64,000 nt of DNA from CAVVGB01 sp963747715 (lineage in GTDB: Bacteria; Actinomycetota; Thermoleophilia; Gaiellales; Gaiellaceae). Positions 8,478 through 16,159 of this stretch are shown piece after piece. Position numbers and translations under genes: made by a program. The stretch spans positions 124,001-188,000 of the forward strand of contig CAVVGB010000009.1 of the NCBI GenBank assembly GCA_963747715.1, given 5' to 3'. The notes under the pieces were generated by a model. That model was not told the origin of the DNA. It made no database searches and worked only from the letters and a program-made list of their open reading frames with translations. Every line of letters starts with the position of its first letter. Position 1 is the stretch's first letter.

Positions 8478-9217
8478 GTGAACAGGAAGCTGGTTGTGTT
8501 CGTCCCCTCCGAGGCGCTCGACGCCGTGCGCGACGCGCTCTTCGCCGCGGGCGCCGGCCGGATCGGCGACTACGAACGCTGCTCGTGGTACACCGAGGGA
8601 GTCGGAACGTTCTTCGGTGGCGAACGCACCCTGCCGACCAGTCGGTGAGCGTGGGCGGGAGGAGCGTGTGCCCGAGGTTCGCCTGGAGACGGTCTTCCCG
8701 GAAGAGCGTCACGACGAGGTGCTCGCAGCGCTGCAGGAGGCCCATCCGTACGAGGAGCCTGCCTTCGACGTGTACCCGCTCGCTGTGAAGGCGCGCCTGT
8801 TCACGGACGGAGGGTCGCGCGGGAACCCGGGACCGGCAGCTGCCGCTTACGTTCTCGAGACCGAGGACGGCCACGTGCTCGCGGCGCACGGCGAGGTGAT
8901 CGGCGTCGCGACGAACAACGTCGCGGAGTACCGCGCGCTCGTCGACGGCCTCGCCAAGGCGCTCGAGCTCGGCGTGGACGAGCTCGAGGTCGTGTCCGAC
9001 TCGGAGCTCGTCGTCAAGCAGATGAACGGCGAGTACAAGGTGAAGAACGCGGCGCTGGTCGACCTCTCGCTGGAAGCTGCGAAGATCGCGCGGCAGCTCG
9101 GAAAGCGTCCGCTACCGGTCCGTGCGCCGCACGCAGAACGAGCTGGCCGACAGCCTCGTGAACGAGGCCTTAGACGCCGCGAGAAGGGCGGCTATAATCG
9201 GGCGCGTGCGGATGTAG
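8478..9217 (+). CDS. YqfO/CutA-like domain fused to RNase HI, frameshifted
   Basis: From GTG 8478 the first ~100 residues match the small alpha-beta domain found inside NIF3/YqfO proteins (GAGRIGDYERCSW, ending AHPYEEPAFDVYPL). With only a two-residue linker comes an RNase HI domain carrying the acidic catalytic residues: TDGGSRGNPG, NNVAEYRALVDGL, VVSDSELVVKQMNG and NELADSLVNEA. It would cut the RNA strand of RNA-DNA hybrids. Two frame changes are needed, near 8640 and 9105. The final codons ATG TAG lie inside the tRNA-Gly gene. The NIF3 core that normally surrounds the YqfO domain is absent. Confidence 0.7.
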
Positions 9218-9281
9218 CTCAGTTGGCTAGAGCGTCTGCTTGCCATGCAGAAGGTCGTGGGTTCGAGTCCCATCATCCGCT
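9208..9281 (+). tRNA. tRNA-Gly (GCC)
   Basis: The acceptor GCGGATG pairs with CATCCGC. The anticodon loop is TTGCCAT (anticodon GCC), the T arm GGTTCGAGTCC, the discriminator U, and an encoded CCA follows at 9282-9284. The first ten bases overlap the end of the RNase H fusion gene, whose stop TAG at 9215-9217 is the conserved U8-A9-G10 segment. Confidence 0.95.
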
Positions 9282-9290
9282 CCATTGAAA

Positions 9291-9316
9291 GCCCCGCCGA
9301 GGCGGGGTTTTCTCTT
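9291..9316 (+). terminator. Intrinsic terminator after tRNA-Gly
   Basis: A six-base-pair GC stem (CCCCGC/GCGGGG) is followed by TTTTCTCTTT. It should end the RNase H fusion/tRNA-Gly transcript. Confidence 0.85.
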
Positions 9317-9668
9317 TGTCGAATGGCATCCATTGGGGCGTGATCACGGTAACGCAGGCACGCGTCAATTACATCGTGTTCCGCTGCTGGAAGCCCTCGG
9401 CTGGTTACATCATGGGCGGCGGTGCCGCGGCCTATAACGCAAATGGGTACAAGAACAACAGCTTCGGCGATCGCGATCGAGCCTATACCGCGCGAGCCCC
9501 ACCGATTCATACGCAGGTAGCTGGCGATGGGATGTCAACAAGACGTTCTACGGCGAGCAGACGAACGGTCGCGTCGTCGTCAACGTTGACAAGCACAGTC
9601 AGCTAGGGAGCTACGTCACAAGCGCGGACTGTCACGCCGTCTATACGGTTGTCTATTACGTCCCTTGA
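9316..9668 (+). pseudogene. Fragment of a secreted-type protein, frameshifted
   Basis: Protein-like sequence runs from a TTG at 9316 (ARVNYIVFRCWKPSAGYIMG) to the stop at 9666, but only if the frame is changed near 9490, after which it reads YAGSWRWDVNKTFYGEQTNG and ends VYTVVYYVP. Aromatic and Asn/Gly-rich composition suggests an exported beta-rich protein. It lacks a proper N-terminus because it begins inside the preceding terminator. I do not recognise the family. It overlaps the convergent gene by about a dozen bases. Confidence 0.45.
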
Positions 9669-10204
9669 GTATCCCACGGCGCGAGCTCAGCGCAGGGATT
9701 CTGAGCTCGGCTCCGCCGTTCGGACATCCAAACGTCGACGAAGACCTCTCCCGGATCGGGGTTGATCTCGGACGGCGACGTGTTTCGGCCGTCGGTAAAG
9801 CCGGGTGCCAGCACATCGACGCACACAGTCTCGGACTTGCGCGCGGCCGTGAACTCGATCGTGCGATCGGTGCGAGCCCGCGATACGCGGAAACCCTCTG
9901 ATTCCAAGCGTGCGTGGACACGGTTTCCTACTCGTCTGAGATCACCCCGCACGTAGTCCCAGCACCCGACCCACGACTTCGGATCATTCGGTTCGGTGCT
10001 CAAGCCCCACTCGCAGCTGTTCCTGTCCATGCCCGGAAGGAGGACGGCGTCCACCACGCTTCTCAGTCTGGAGTTCGGGTTGAGCGCCGTCGCGATTGCC
10101 TCCTCCAAGTCATCCAACTGCTCCTCGCTGGGACCGAGCGAAGACAGTCTCGTCCACGCGAGGAGTGCGACGGCCGCGATGCGGAGAACCACGAACAAGC
10201 GCAC
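9656..10204 (-). CDS. Secreted or membrane-anchored hypothetical protein
   Basis: This 182-residue protein begins with a signal-anchor (MRLFVVLRIAAVALLAW) and then an extracytoplasmic domain with five Cys (for example NSCEWGLS, VGCWDYV, ETVCVDVL), possibly forming disulfides. There is no lipobox Cys directly after the hydrophobic core. I do not recognise the family. The downstream end overlaps the convergent broken gene. Confidence 0.6.
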   Translation of the reverse strand: MRLFVVLRIAAVALLAWTRLSSLGPSEEQLDDLEEAIATALNPNSRLRSVVDAVLLPGMDRNSCEWGLSTEPNDPKSWVGCWDYVRGDLRRVGNRVHARLESEGFRVSRARTDRTIEFTAARKSETVCVDVLAPGFTDGRNTSPSEINPDPGEVFVDVWMSERRSRAQNPCAELAPWDTQGT

Positions 10205-10247
10205 GCTTCATGTATCGGCACCGCGCCTCATGCAGCTAAGGCCGGGA

Positions 10248-10901
10248 TTAGGCGTGCTCTTCGGCTTCGCGTTGCTGTTCGCGCGGGGCCTGCCAGTCGA
10301 TTCGCTTCCACCACGAGAAGTAGACGAGTGGAACGAGAGCAACCGACAGGACGACCACGGTGACGAGCGCGGCGCGTGAGGGACCGAGCTCCGGCTGGTA
10401 GAGCACGGACGGCGGCAGCAGCTTGACGATCGGGATGGTGCAGACGCTCAGCAAGAACTGAAGGGCCGCAGCGCCGATGCTGATCGGCCGGCTCTCGTTC
10501 TCGCGCCCGCCCCAGCGGACGACAAACTGAACGACGTCGAGGTCAGGGCGCGCGACTCCCAGCCGTGCGAACACGGCCGAGAGCGCGAGGATCGTCCACG
10601 CGAGACCGAGGACGAGCGGTACGAGAAGGATGGAGACTGGCGCGAGCCCCGCGTCGTACGCGGCGATGGCGATGCAGACGACGCCCGCGGCAGAGCGCGC
10701 GAGGCCGGCCCAATGCGGTAATGCGAGCGCCGACCATGCGAGCTTGACCTCGGTGCGCTCGCTCGTCTCGAGCTGGGCAACCGGAAGGCGCCAGAGATTC
10801 GGGGAGAGGACGTTCGCGAGCCCGGATGCCAACTCGATCACGCCGAACGCCCCGACGAACTGGAGGCTGGACCACGGCTCGAGACCGCCGAGCGCCGTCA
10901 C
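10248..10901 (-). CDS. Multi-pass membrane protein
   Basis: This protein of at least 217 residues has about six hydrophobic segments (GLARSAAGVVCIAIAAYDAG, ILLVPLVLGLAWTILALSAV, AALVTVVVLSVALVPLVYFS) and a charged cytoplasmic tail rich in Glu/Gln. The listed GTG at 10901 is probably internal: the same frame reads upstream through another membrane helix (GLFLVFALSFLNLVGVILTV) back past 10980 without a normal start codon. An indel may separate it from an ATG at 11037. No family recognised. Confidence 0.6.
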   Translation of the reverse strand: MTALGGLEPWSSLQFVGAFGVIELASGLANVLSPNLWRLPVAQLETSERTEVKLAWSALALPHWAGLARSAAGVVCIAIAAYDAGLAPVSILLVPLVLGLAWTILALSAVFARLGVARPDLDVVQFVVRWGGRENESRPISIGAAALQFLLSVCTIPIVKLLPPSVLYQPELGPSRAALVTVVVLSVALVPLVYFSWWKRIDWQAPREQQREAEEHA

Positions 10902-11049
10902 CGTGAGGATGACGCCGACGAGATTGAGGAACGAAAGCGCGAAGACGAGGAACAGGCCGCGGAACGCGCGGCCCGAGCCTCCTGTCTTTCCTGTTTCGCG
11001 GGGTCGTTGGCTCAGAGCCGGGGCATAGTAGGGGCATCCAGGAATAGAG

Positions 11050-11088
11050 AAAGCCGGCCGCGTGTGCGACCGGCTTCTCGTGCCCAGC
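11050..11088 (-). terminator. Intrinsic terminator of CsbD-like gene
   Basis: On the minus strand AAGCCGG-loop-CCGGCTT is followed by TCTCT, directly after the stop codon of the small stress protein gene. Confidence 0.65.
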
Positions 11089-11098
11089 TCTCGTGTTG

Positions 11099-11314
11099 TT
11101 ACGACCTACCGCCGACGAGCTGCGTCAAGCGCTGCTCGACCTGCTCGCGTGGCTGGCCGGACTTCTCCTCGATCCGGCTAATGAACTGATCCGGATCGCG
11201 TTCGGCCTGACTGATGTCGCTGTCGCTCAGCTCGGGGAACTCGCGCTTGAGCTGAGGCTTCAGCGTCGCCATCTTCTGCTGAAGCTGCTGTTTGGTGACC
11301 TGATCGAGGCTCAT
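11099..11314 (-). CDS. CsbD-like small stress protein
   Basis: This 71-residue, highly charged, helical protein (MSLDQVTKQQLQQKMATLKP, FPELSDSDISQAERDPDQF) resembles the CsbD/YjbJ general stress family, whose molecular role is unclear. The ATG at 11314 is preferred over the longer one at 11347 because a strong GAGGAGGTG ribosome site lies four to five bases upstream of it. It is probably monocistronic, with its own terminator. Confidence 0.7.
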   Translation of the reverse strand: MSLDQVTKQQLQQKMATLKPQLKREFPELSDSDISQAERDPDQFISRIEEKSGQPREQVEQRLTQLVGGRS

Positions 11315-11440
11315 GCACACCTCCTCTCGCGTGCCGAAGTAACGCATGCCCCGTCCTGGACGGACCTAACGCGGGTGAGGCGTGTTTTTGCCGCTCGCAG
11401 CAAGACTTCAAGAAGTCCTAACGAGACCTCGCAAATAGCG

Positions 11441-11472
11441 GAGCCCCGGTAGGGGTCCGGGGCTCCAGCCGA
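11441..11472. other. Strong hairpin in gap upstream of tRNA-Cys
   Basis: Within the 11348-11588 intergenic stretch the only clear structure is a nine-base-pair GC hairpin (GAGCCCCGG/CCGGGGCTC) without a T tract. It could belong to the 5' region of the leftward CsbD-like gene or the rightward tRNA-Cys. Nothing else is recognisable in this gap. Confidence 0.5.
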
Positions 11473-11588
11473 ACGACGCGGCATCAACCCCGGGACAAGG
11501 TTCGCATCGCTCAGCGGCCTTCATTCTGCCTCCTGCCGGGCAATCCTGCGAAATTTCCGAGCTAGCGCAGGGGTACGATGGTGCGAGC

Positions 11589-11659
11589 GGCGCGGTGGCC
11601 GAGTGGTTAGGCAGGGGCCTGCAAAGCCCCGTACAGCGGTTCGAATCCGCTCCGCGCCT
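11589..11659 (+). tRNA. tRNA-Cys (GCA)
   Basis: The acceptor GGCGCGG pairs with CCGCGCC and the discriminator is U. The anticodon stem GGGGC/GCCCC encloses loop CTGCAAA (anticodon GCA). The T arm GGTTCGAATCC is normal. CCA is not encoded. Confidence 0.95.
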
Positions 11660-11767
11660 CCTTTCGCCGGTCCCTCAGGTCAGGCCCCGTATCCGCCGAT
11701 AGGAGTCGCGAGGACCACCTCCTCCTGGGCATGGGGATGACGGCAATCTTTCCCGCCCAGACTGCGG

Positions 11768-11803
11768 CGGCGGCGCATCGCGCCGCCGCCTCTCTTTCAG
11801 AGA
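11768..11803. terminator. Terminator-like hairpin between tRNA-Cys and converging gene
   Basis: GGCGGCGGCGC-ATC-GCGCCGCCGCC is followed on the plus strand by TCTCTTT. It lies between tRNA-Cys and the leftward 71-residue gene and may serve both directions. Confidence 0.65.
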
Positions 11804-11809
11804 GACGCG

Positions 11810-12025
11810 CTAGAAACCGAGAGCGTCGCTGGGGATGAGCGGCGTCGGCGCCGAGCGGCGGCGATCCGACTGGCCGCTCCACTGGGCGACGATGGCGCTT
11901 GCGTTCTCGCGGGCGTGGTGCTCGCAGACGAGGTAGTAGTTCCCGTCCGTCCCGCGCACGTCGCGAGTCGCGATGCGGTCGCAGCGGCGATTCTCCAAGC
12001 GGTAAAGACCTTCGCAGCGCTCCAT
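11810..12025 (-). CDS. Small Cys/His hypothetical protein
   Basis: This 71-residue protein (MERCEGLYRLENRRCDRIAT, VCEHHARENASAIVAQWSG) has three Cys and a His pair (CEHH) that could bind a metal. It follows the thioesterase gene at about 35 bases and is probably the last gene of the leftward diiron protein/HMG-CoA reductase/thioesterase cluster. No function can be assigned. Confidence 0.5.
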   Translation of the reverse strand: MERCEGLYRLENRRCDRIATRDVRGTDGNYYLVCEHHARENASAIVAQWSGQSDRRRSAPTPLIPSDALGF

Positions 12026-12059
12026 ACCTTCCGACTATGGCGCGCTCGAGGGGCTTCGC

Positions 12060-12520
12060 CTATTCCCCTCCTGGGTGAAGTCGCCGCCGCCAGGCCTCGC
12101 CGGCGGCCCGTCCCTCTGGCGTGGCGAGGAAGTGCTCGAGCGGGACGTGCAGGAAGGCGCCTCGCGCCTCGGCCAGGATCTCGGCCTCGTCGACGAGTTG
12201 CGCGTCGATGTGGATCCGGCGCCCTCGCGCGCCGGTCACCCACGACGCGAGCGCGAGCTCGCGGTTGATCGGAACGGGCCGTCGGTAGCGCACGAAGATG
12301 CGCGCGGTGACCGCGGGGAAGCGGTACCACGTGGCGAGCAGGCCGCACGCTTCGTCGAGCGCGGCCCCGACGAGCCCGCCGTGGACGATCCCCGGCCCCG
12401 CCTGGTGGCGGCCGTGAAGGTGACCGTCGCTTCGTAGCGCTCGGCCCCTCTCGCTGGGCAGCGGCAGATGAATGCCGTCCGGGTTGTCGCCGCACCCCCA
12501 GCAGGCGGGATCATGGTGCG
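12060..12520 (-). CDS. PaaI-like hotdog thioesterase, frameshifted
   Basis: Read across frames, the protein begins HHDPACWGCGDNPDGIHLPL, the Cys-x2-Cys/Asn-Pro start common in this family. It continues with the hotdog signature GIVHGGLVGAALDEACGLL, then RPVPINRELALASWV and ends LHPGGE. Such enzymes hydrolyse acyl-CoA thioesters; the substrate is unknown. Frame changes are needed near 12445 and 12420 and no normal start codon is found, so the 5' end is approximate. It follows the HMG-CoA reductase gene within about 20 bases. Confidence 0.6.
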
Positions 12521-12542
12521 GCGGGATGCGCGCGCTGCGCGT

Positions 12543-13694
12543 CTACCTCAGCCCGCCGCGCTCGAAGTGGGCGCGGAAGAAGTTCTCCGAGCCGGCCGTG
12601 GCCATCGCCGCCGAGGCGGAGATCTCGAGCGCGAGCGTCGCCGCGGCGACGATCTGCGCGAAGCGGTACACCTTGCCCGCGCCCGTCGCAGCCCATGAGG
12701 CGGAGCCAGGAGCGCGCGTACGGGAGGGTCGTCCCGCCGCCGACCGTCGCGACCTCGAGCCCGGGCAGGCGGATCGATGCGTGCAGCCCGCCCTCGACGC
12801 GGTAGGCCGTCCCGTGCGCCATCGAGCTCGTCCCGACCATGCCGACGTCCTGGCCGGTGGCGATGAAGATCGCCGCGATCGCGGTCGCGGGCGTGAACGC
12901 GACCGACTGCATGCCCGAAGCGACGCGCCGTGCGTGCCGACGAACGCGAGCTCGAGCAGGTCGTCGACGGTCGTCTTCAGCACGCGGCGGACCGCCTCGT
13001 CCGTCAGCGTGCACTCGGCGAGCACGGTCTTGCCGTGCCCGCCGCGCTCGAAGTAGCGGTGCGAGATCTTCTTGTCGCCGCCCATGTTCCCCTCGAGCAT
13101 CGAGCGCCGCGGCTTCACCGGCGCGCGCTCGCGCACGAAGCCCATGTTGAGGGCGTACGAGTTGCGCGTGATCATGTTCAGCCCGACCGCGTCGCCCGTC
13201 GTGTACGCGTACATGACGTGGCACATCGGGCCGACGACGTGCGTCTCGATCTCGCGCAGCTTCGCGTGCCTCGACAGCCCTTCCACCGGAGCGCTCGCGA
13301 GCCACTCGCGCATCGGCCGGAACCTGGTCCTCGATCCAGCGCGCGAACGCGATCGCCTCGCCGGTGTCCGACGAACAGGAACGCCGAGGCCCGCGTGATC
13401 CGGTCGTGCAGCACGTACGTGCGGAAGCCGCCCGACTCGCCGGCGGCGCGCGCGCCGCGGTAGAGCGAGATCGAGAGGCCGCCCTCGGTGTTCGCGAGCG
13501 GGACGTAGACGGCGTCCTTCGCGCGTCCGCGCTCGACCGAGCGGCCCTCCGGCTCCTCGAGCTCGTACTCGCCGAGCTCGACGTCGAGCGGCCCGACGAC
13601 GGCGACGGGAACGACGGCGACGCCGGTCAGGGCTTCGGTCGCCTTCGCGAACGGCGCCAGGTCGTGCGCGAAGACCTCGCCGTCCGCCGATCAC
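12543..13694 (-). CDS. Hydroxymethylglutaryl-CoA reductase (class I type), frameshifted
   Basis: The enzyme makes mevalonate from HMG-CoA with NADPH. Diagnostic blocks appear in order across frames: DAVGLNMIT, EGNMGGDKK with the catalytic Lys, GKTVLAECTL, LKTTVDDLLEL, catalytic Asp in IATGQDVGMVG, and GLEVATVGGGTTLPYA. Near the C-terminus NFFRAHFERG may supply the catalytic His. GTG 13694 is the likely start, giving a soluble protein of about 383 residues without a membrane anchor. At least four frame changes are needed. It follows a diiron protein gene by about 80 bases. No other mevalonate gene is in the window. Confidence 0.75.
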   Translation of the reverse strand: MIGGRRGLRARPGAVREGDRSPDRRRRRSRRRRRAARRRARRVRARGAGGPLGRARTREGRRLRPAREHRGRPLDLALPRRARRRRVGRLPHVRAARPDHAGLGVPVRRTPARRSRSRAGSRTRFRPMREWLASAPVEGLSRHAKLREIETHVVGPMCHVMYAYTTGDAVGLNMITRNSYALNMGFVRERAPVKPRRSMLEGNMGGDKKISHRYFERGGHGKTVLAECTLTDEAVRRVLKTTVDDLLELAFVGTHGASLRACSRSRSRPRPRSRRSSSPPARTSAWSGRARWRTGRPTASRAGCTHRSACPGSRSRRSAAGRPSRTRAPGSASWAATGAGKVYRFAQIVAAATLALEISASAAMATAGSENFFRAHFERGGLR

Positions 13695-13774
13695 GCCGGA
13701 GAGCTCCTACTGCCGCGCGCGGATCGACTCCGGATCGTTCTTCCGCGGCCAGCGGCGAAGCAGCACGCGCGTGA

Positions 13775-14639
13775 CTAGCTGAGCGAGGAAGCTCGACGTC
13801 GCCGACGTCGAGCCCGAGCGACTCGGCGAGGCGCACGCCGTTCCTCGATGTCCTCGTGCAGCATGCTCGATGTCGCGTGTCGCGCATGAGCCCGCCGATC
13901 GACCTCGCGCGCCTTCGGCCGCCAGAGGGCGTGCTGGACGAAGATCGGCAGCATCCGGTTCGCCACCTTGACGAGCTGGGTCTTCTGCTTCTTCGTGGCG
14001 TCCTCGCGAGCAGCACTCGCTCGTAGGCGACGCCCGAGCGGTGATGGATGCCGTCGTCGACCGTGAGGCGGTTGCACAGGTCGTCGAGGACCGTGCCCGG
14101 CGACGCGCGCGCGATCATGCGGAAGCGCGGGATGATGAGCCGCTCGAAGAAGACCTGCATGAGGAAGACCTTCTCCTCGAGCGTGTCGAGCGTCGAGGGA
14201 CAGCGCGGCGAGCTGGTCGAGGTACGGGTCGCGCTCGGCCCGGCCGCCGGCCTCGTCGGCGAGCTTGAGCCACGCCTCGGTGTGGCGCGCCTCGTCCTGC
14301 ACCATCGTCGTGTAGTAGAGCTTCGCCTCGAGGTGCGGGGCGAGCGCGAAGAGCTGCGCCGCCATCTCGACGGCGAGCTCGTCCGCCTGGAGCTGCTGCG
14401 TGATCACCGAGCGCCACAGGTCCCGACGGCGCGCCAGCTTCTCCGGCGACCCACGTGTACTCCGGGATGGGCGGGATGTCGCCCCACGGCAGGTCGCGCA
14501 CCTGCCACTCGGCGCGCTTCGCGAGCTCGTAGTAGCGAAGGACTCCCTTGTCGCGGGCCGGCTTGCCGCCGTCCGCCGAATCCTCGTCTGGAAGCCGGGC
14601 GGTCTCCACGCGCGAAGAGCTTAACGTCTCGCGGTCCAT
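13775..14639 (-). CDS. Ferritin-like diiron (R2-like) protein, frameshifted
   Basis: Starting at ATG 14639 the sequence reads METLSS-like start, then LRYYELAKRAEWQVRDLPW and, after a frame change near 14430, QQLQADELAVEMAAQLF and YYTTMVQDEARHTEAWLKLA, a classic E-x2-H iron-binding helix. Further downstream in another frame come FFERLIIPRFRMIA and a second helix LTVDDGIHHRSGVAYERVLL, then NRMLPIFVQHALWRP. This is the four-helix layout of ribonucleotide reductase R2-like or ligand-binding oxidases. The precise reaction is unknown. It heads the leftward HMG-CoA reductase cluster and is divergent from folD with 12 bases between starts. Confidence 0.65.
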
Positions 14640-14651
14640 GCCGCCCTGCTG

Positions 14652-15502
14652 ATGGACGGGAAAGCGCTGGCCGCGCAGGTGCGCGCGGAGGTCGCACGCG
14701 AGGTCGAGGAGATCGGCGCGTCGATCGGCCTCGCCACCGTCCTCGTCGGCGACGACCCGGCCTCGGCCGTCTACGTTCGCCGCAAGCAGGAAGCGTGTCG
14801 CGAGGTCGGCATCGAGCCGGTCGACCACCACCTCGACGCGTCGATCTCGCGAGGAGTGAGCTGCTCGAGGTCGTCGAGCAGTTGAACGGCGACGATCGCA
14901 TCACGGCATCCTCGTGCAGCTGCCGCTTCCCGAGCAGATCGACGAGGACCGGATCATCCGTTCCGTGGATCCGATCAAGGACGTCGACGGCTTCCATCCG
15001 CTGAACGCAGGCCAGCTACTACCAAGGCAGTCCGACGTTCGCCGCTGCAACGCCGCCGGGATCATGGAGCTCCTGCGCGCGTACGACGTCGAGCTCAGAG
15101 GCAAGCGCGCCGTCGTCGTCGGCCGCACCAACATCGTCGGCAAGCCGATGGCGCTCCTCCTGCTCGCGGAGCACGCGACGGTCACGATCGCGCACACCCG
15201 CACCAAGGACCTGCGGAGCGGTGGTGCGCGAGGCCGACGTCGTGGTCGTCGCGGTCGGCCGTCCCGAGACGGTGACCGCCGACATGGTGAAGGAGGGAGC
15301 GACCGTCATCGACGTGGGGATCAACCGCGTCAACGGAACGCTCGTCGGTGACGTCTCGGTCGAGGTGCGCGACCAGGCCGGGCTCCTGACACCGGTTCCA
15401 GGAGGCGTCGGGCCGATGACGATCGCAGCGCTCCTTCGCAACACGGCGCGCGCTGCTCGCTACCAGGCCGGGCAGCTTGCCTTCCCCCTCGACGAGCGCT
15501 AA
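14652..15502 (+). CDS. folD: Methylenetetrahydrofolate dehydrogenase/cyclohydrolase FolD, frameshifted
   Basis: FolD interconverts methylene-, methenyl- and formyl-tetrahydrofolate. Recognisable blocks in order: ATVLVGDDPASAVYVRRKQE, VQLPLPEQID, IRSVDPIKDVDGFHPLN, a block reading QGSPTFAAATPPG in a shifted frame, VVVGRTNIVGKPMALLLL (NADP-binding), and TPVPGGVGPMTIAALLRNTA. At least four frame changes are needed (near 14850, 14905, 15030-15060 and 15225). Because this is normally an indispensable single-copy gene and the residues are otherwise perfect, sequence errors are the best explanation. Confidence 0.85.
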
Positions 15503-15541
15503 ATTGGCGGGTGCCGCGCAGGGTGCGGCGATTGGAAATCG

Positions 15542-15570
15542 CGACGGCTCGAGCCGAGCCGTCGTTTGCT
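15542..15570 (+). terminator. Hairpin between folD and csp
   Basis: A perfect ten-base-pair hairpin (CGACGGCTCG/CGAGCCGTCG, loop AGC) is followed by TTTGCTT. It fits a folD terminator, but it ends only about ten bases before the cold-shock gene's ribosome site, so it could also be a 5'-leader structure of that gene. Confidence 0.65.
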
Positions 15571-15587
15571 TGTGAAGGAGGAAGTAG

Positions 15588-15788
15588 TTGGCACAGGGCA
15601 CCGTCAAGTGGTTCTCGAACGAGAAGGGCTACGGCTTCATCGAGCGCGAGGAAGGGGAGGACGTCTTCGTCCACTTCTCCGCGATCACAATGGAGGGCTA
15701 CAAATCCCTTCAGGAAGGCCAGCGCGTCGAGTTCGAGGTCGTGCAGGGCGATAAGGGCCTGCAGGCGGCGAACGTCCAGTTGGCCTAG
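15588..15788 (+). CDS. cspA: Cold-shock protein, CspA family
   Basis: This 66-residue single cold-shock domain binds single-stranded nucleic acid as an RNA chaperone. It has both RNP motifs: KGYGFIE (RNP1) and DVFVHFSAI (RNP2). The TTG start is supported by GGAGGAAG a few bases upstream and by the canonical MAQGTVKWF N-terminus. A strong terminator follows, and a hairpin precedes it. Paralogues are usual in actinobacteria. Confidence 0.95.
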   Translation: MAQGTVKWFSNEKGYGFIEREEGEDVFVHFSAITMEGYKSLQEGQRVEFEVVQGDKGLQAANVQLA

Positions 15789-15813
15789 GCCGCAGGAAGT
15801 TCGAGTTCCGCGT

Positions 15814-15843
15814 GACGGGCCCCGCCAGGGGCCCGTCCTTTTG
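15814..15843 (+). terminator. Intrinsic terminator of csp
   Basis: A perfect ten-base-pair stem GACGGGCCCC/GGGGCCCGTC with loop GCCA is followed by CTTTT. Confidence 0.9.
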
Positions 15844-15871
15844 AGGACACACATCTGGGAGACTGAAAACC

Positions 15872-16159
15872 TTGGCGATCTCTAGAGAAGACGTACTGCA
15901 CGTTGCGAAGCTCGCGCGTCTCGAGATACCGGAAGGCGACATCGAGCGCGTGCAGGAAGAGCTCGGAGCGATCCTCGACGCGGTCGGAAAGGTGTCGGAG
16001 CTCGACCTCGCCGACGTCGAGCCGACGTCGCATCCGCTCGACCTCGTGAACGTCCTGGCAGACGACGAGCCCCGTCCGTCATTGGCTCGTGAGGACGCGT
16101 TGGCGAACGCGCCTGATCCATCCGACGGCGCCTTTCGCGTTCCGACGGTCGGCGGATGA
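15872..16159 (+). CDS. gatC: Asp/Glu-tRNA(Asn/Gln) amidotransferase subunit C
   Basis: This 95-residue small subunit stabilises GatA-GatB in the complex that amidates Glu-tRNA(Gln) or Asp-tRNA(Asn). The family pattern is clear: SREDVLHVAKLARLEI, DAVGKVSELDLADVEP and the DDEPRPSLAREDALANAP tail. The start is TTG 15872. The stop overlaps the gatA ATG (ATGA), so gatC-gatA-gatB form one coupled operon. Confidence 0.93.
   Translation: MAISREDVLHVAKLARLEIPEGDIERVQEELGAILDAVGKVSELDLADVEPTSHPLDLVNVLADDEPRPSLAREDALANAPDPSDGAFRVPTVGG

Noticed and set aside
6931..8889. 652-codon minus-strand ORF
   Set aside because: Only its middle part is the HtpX protease; the ends are antisense to the aldehyde dehydrogenase and the RNase H fusion.
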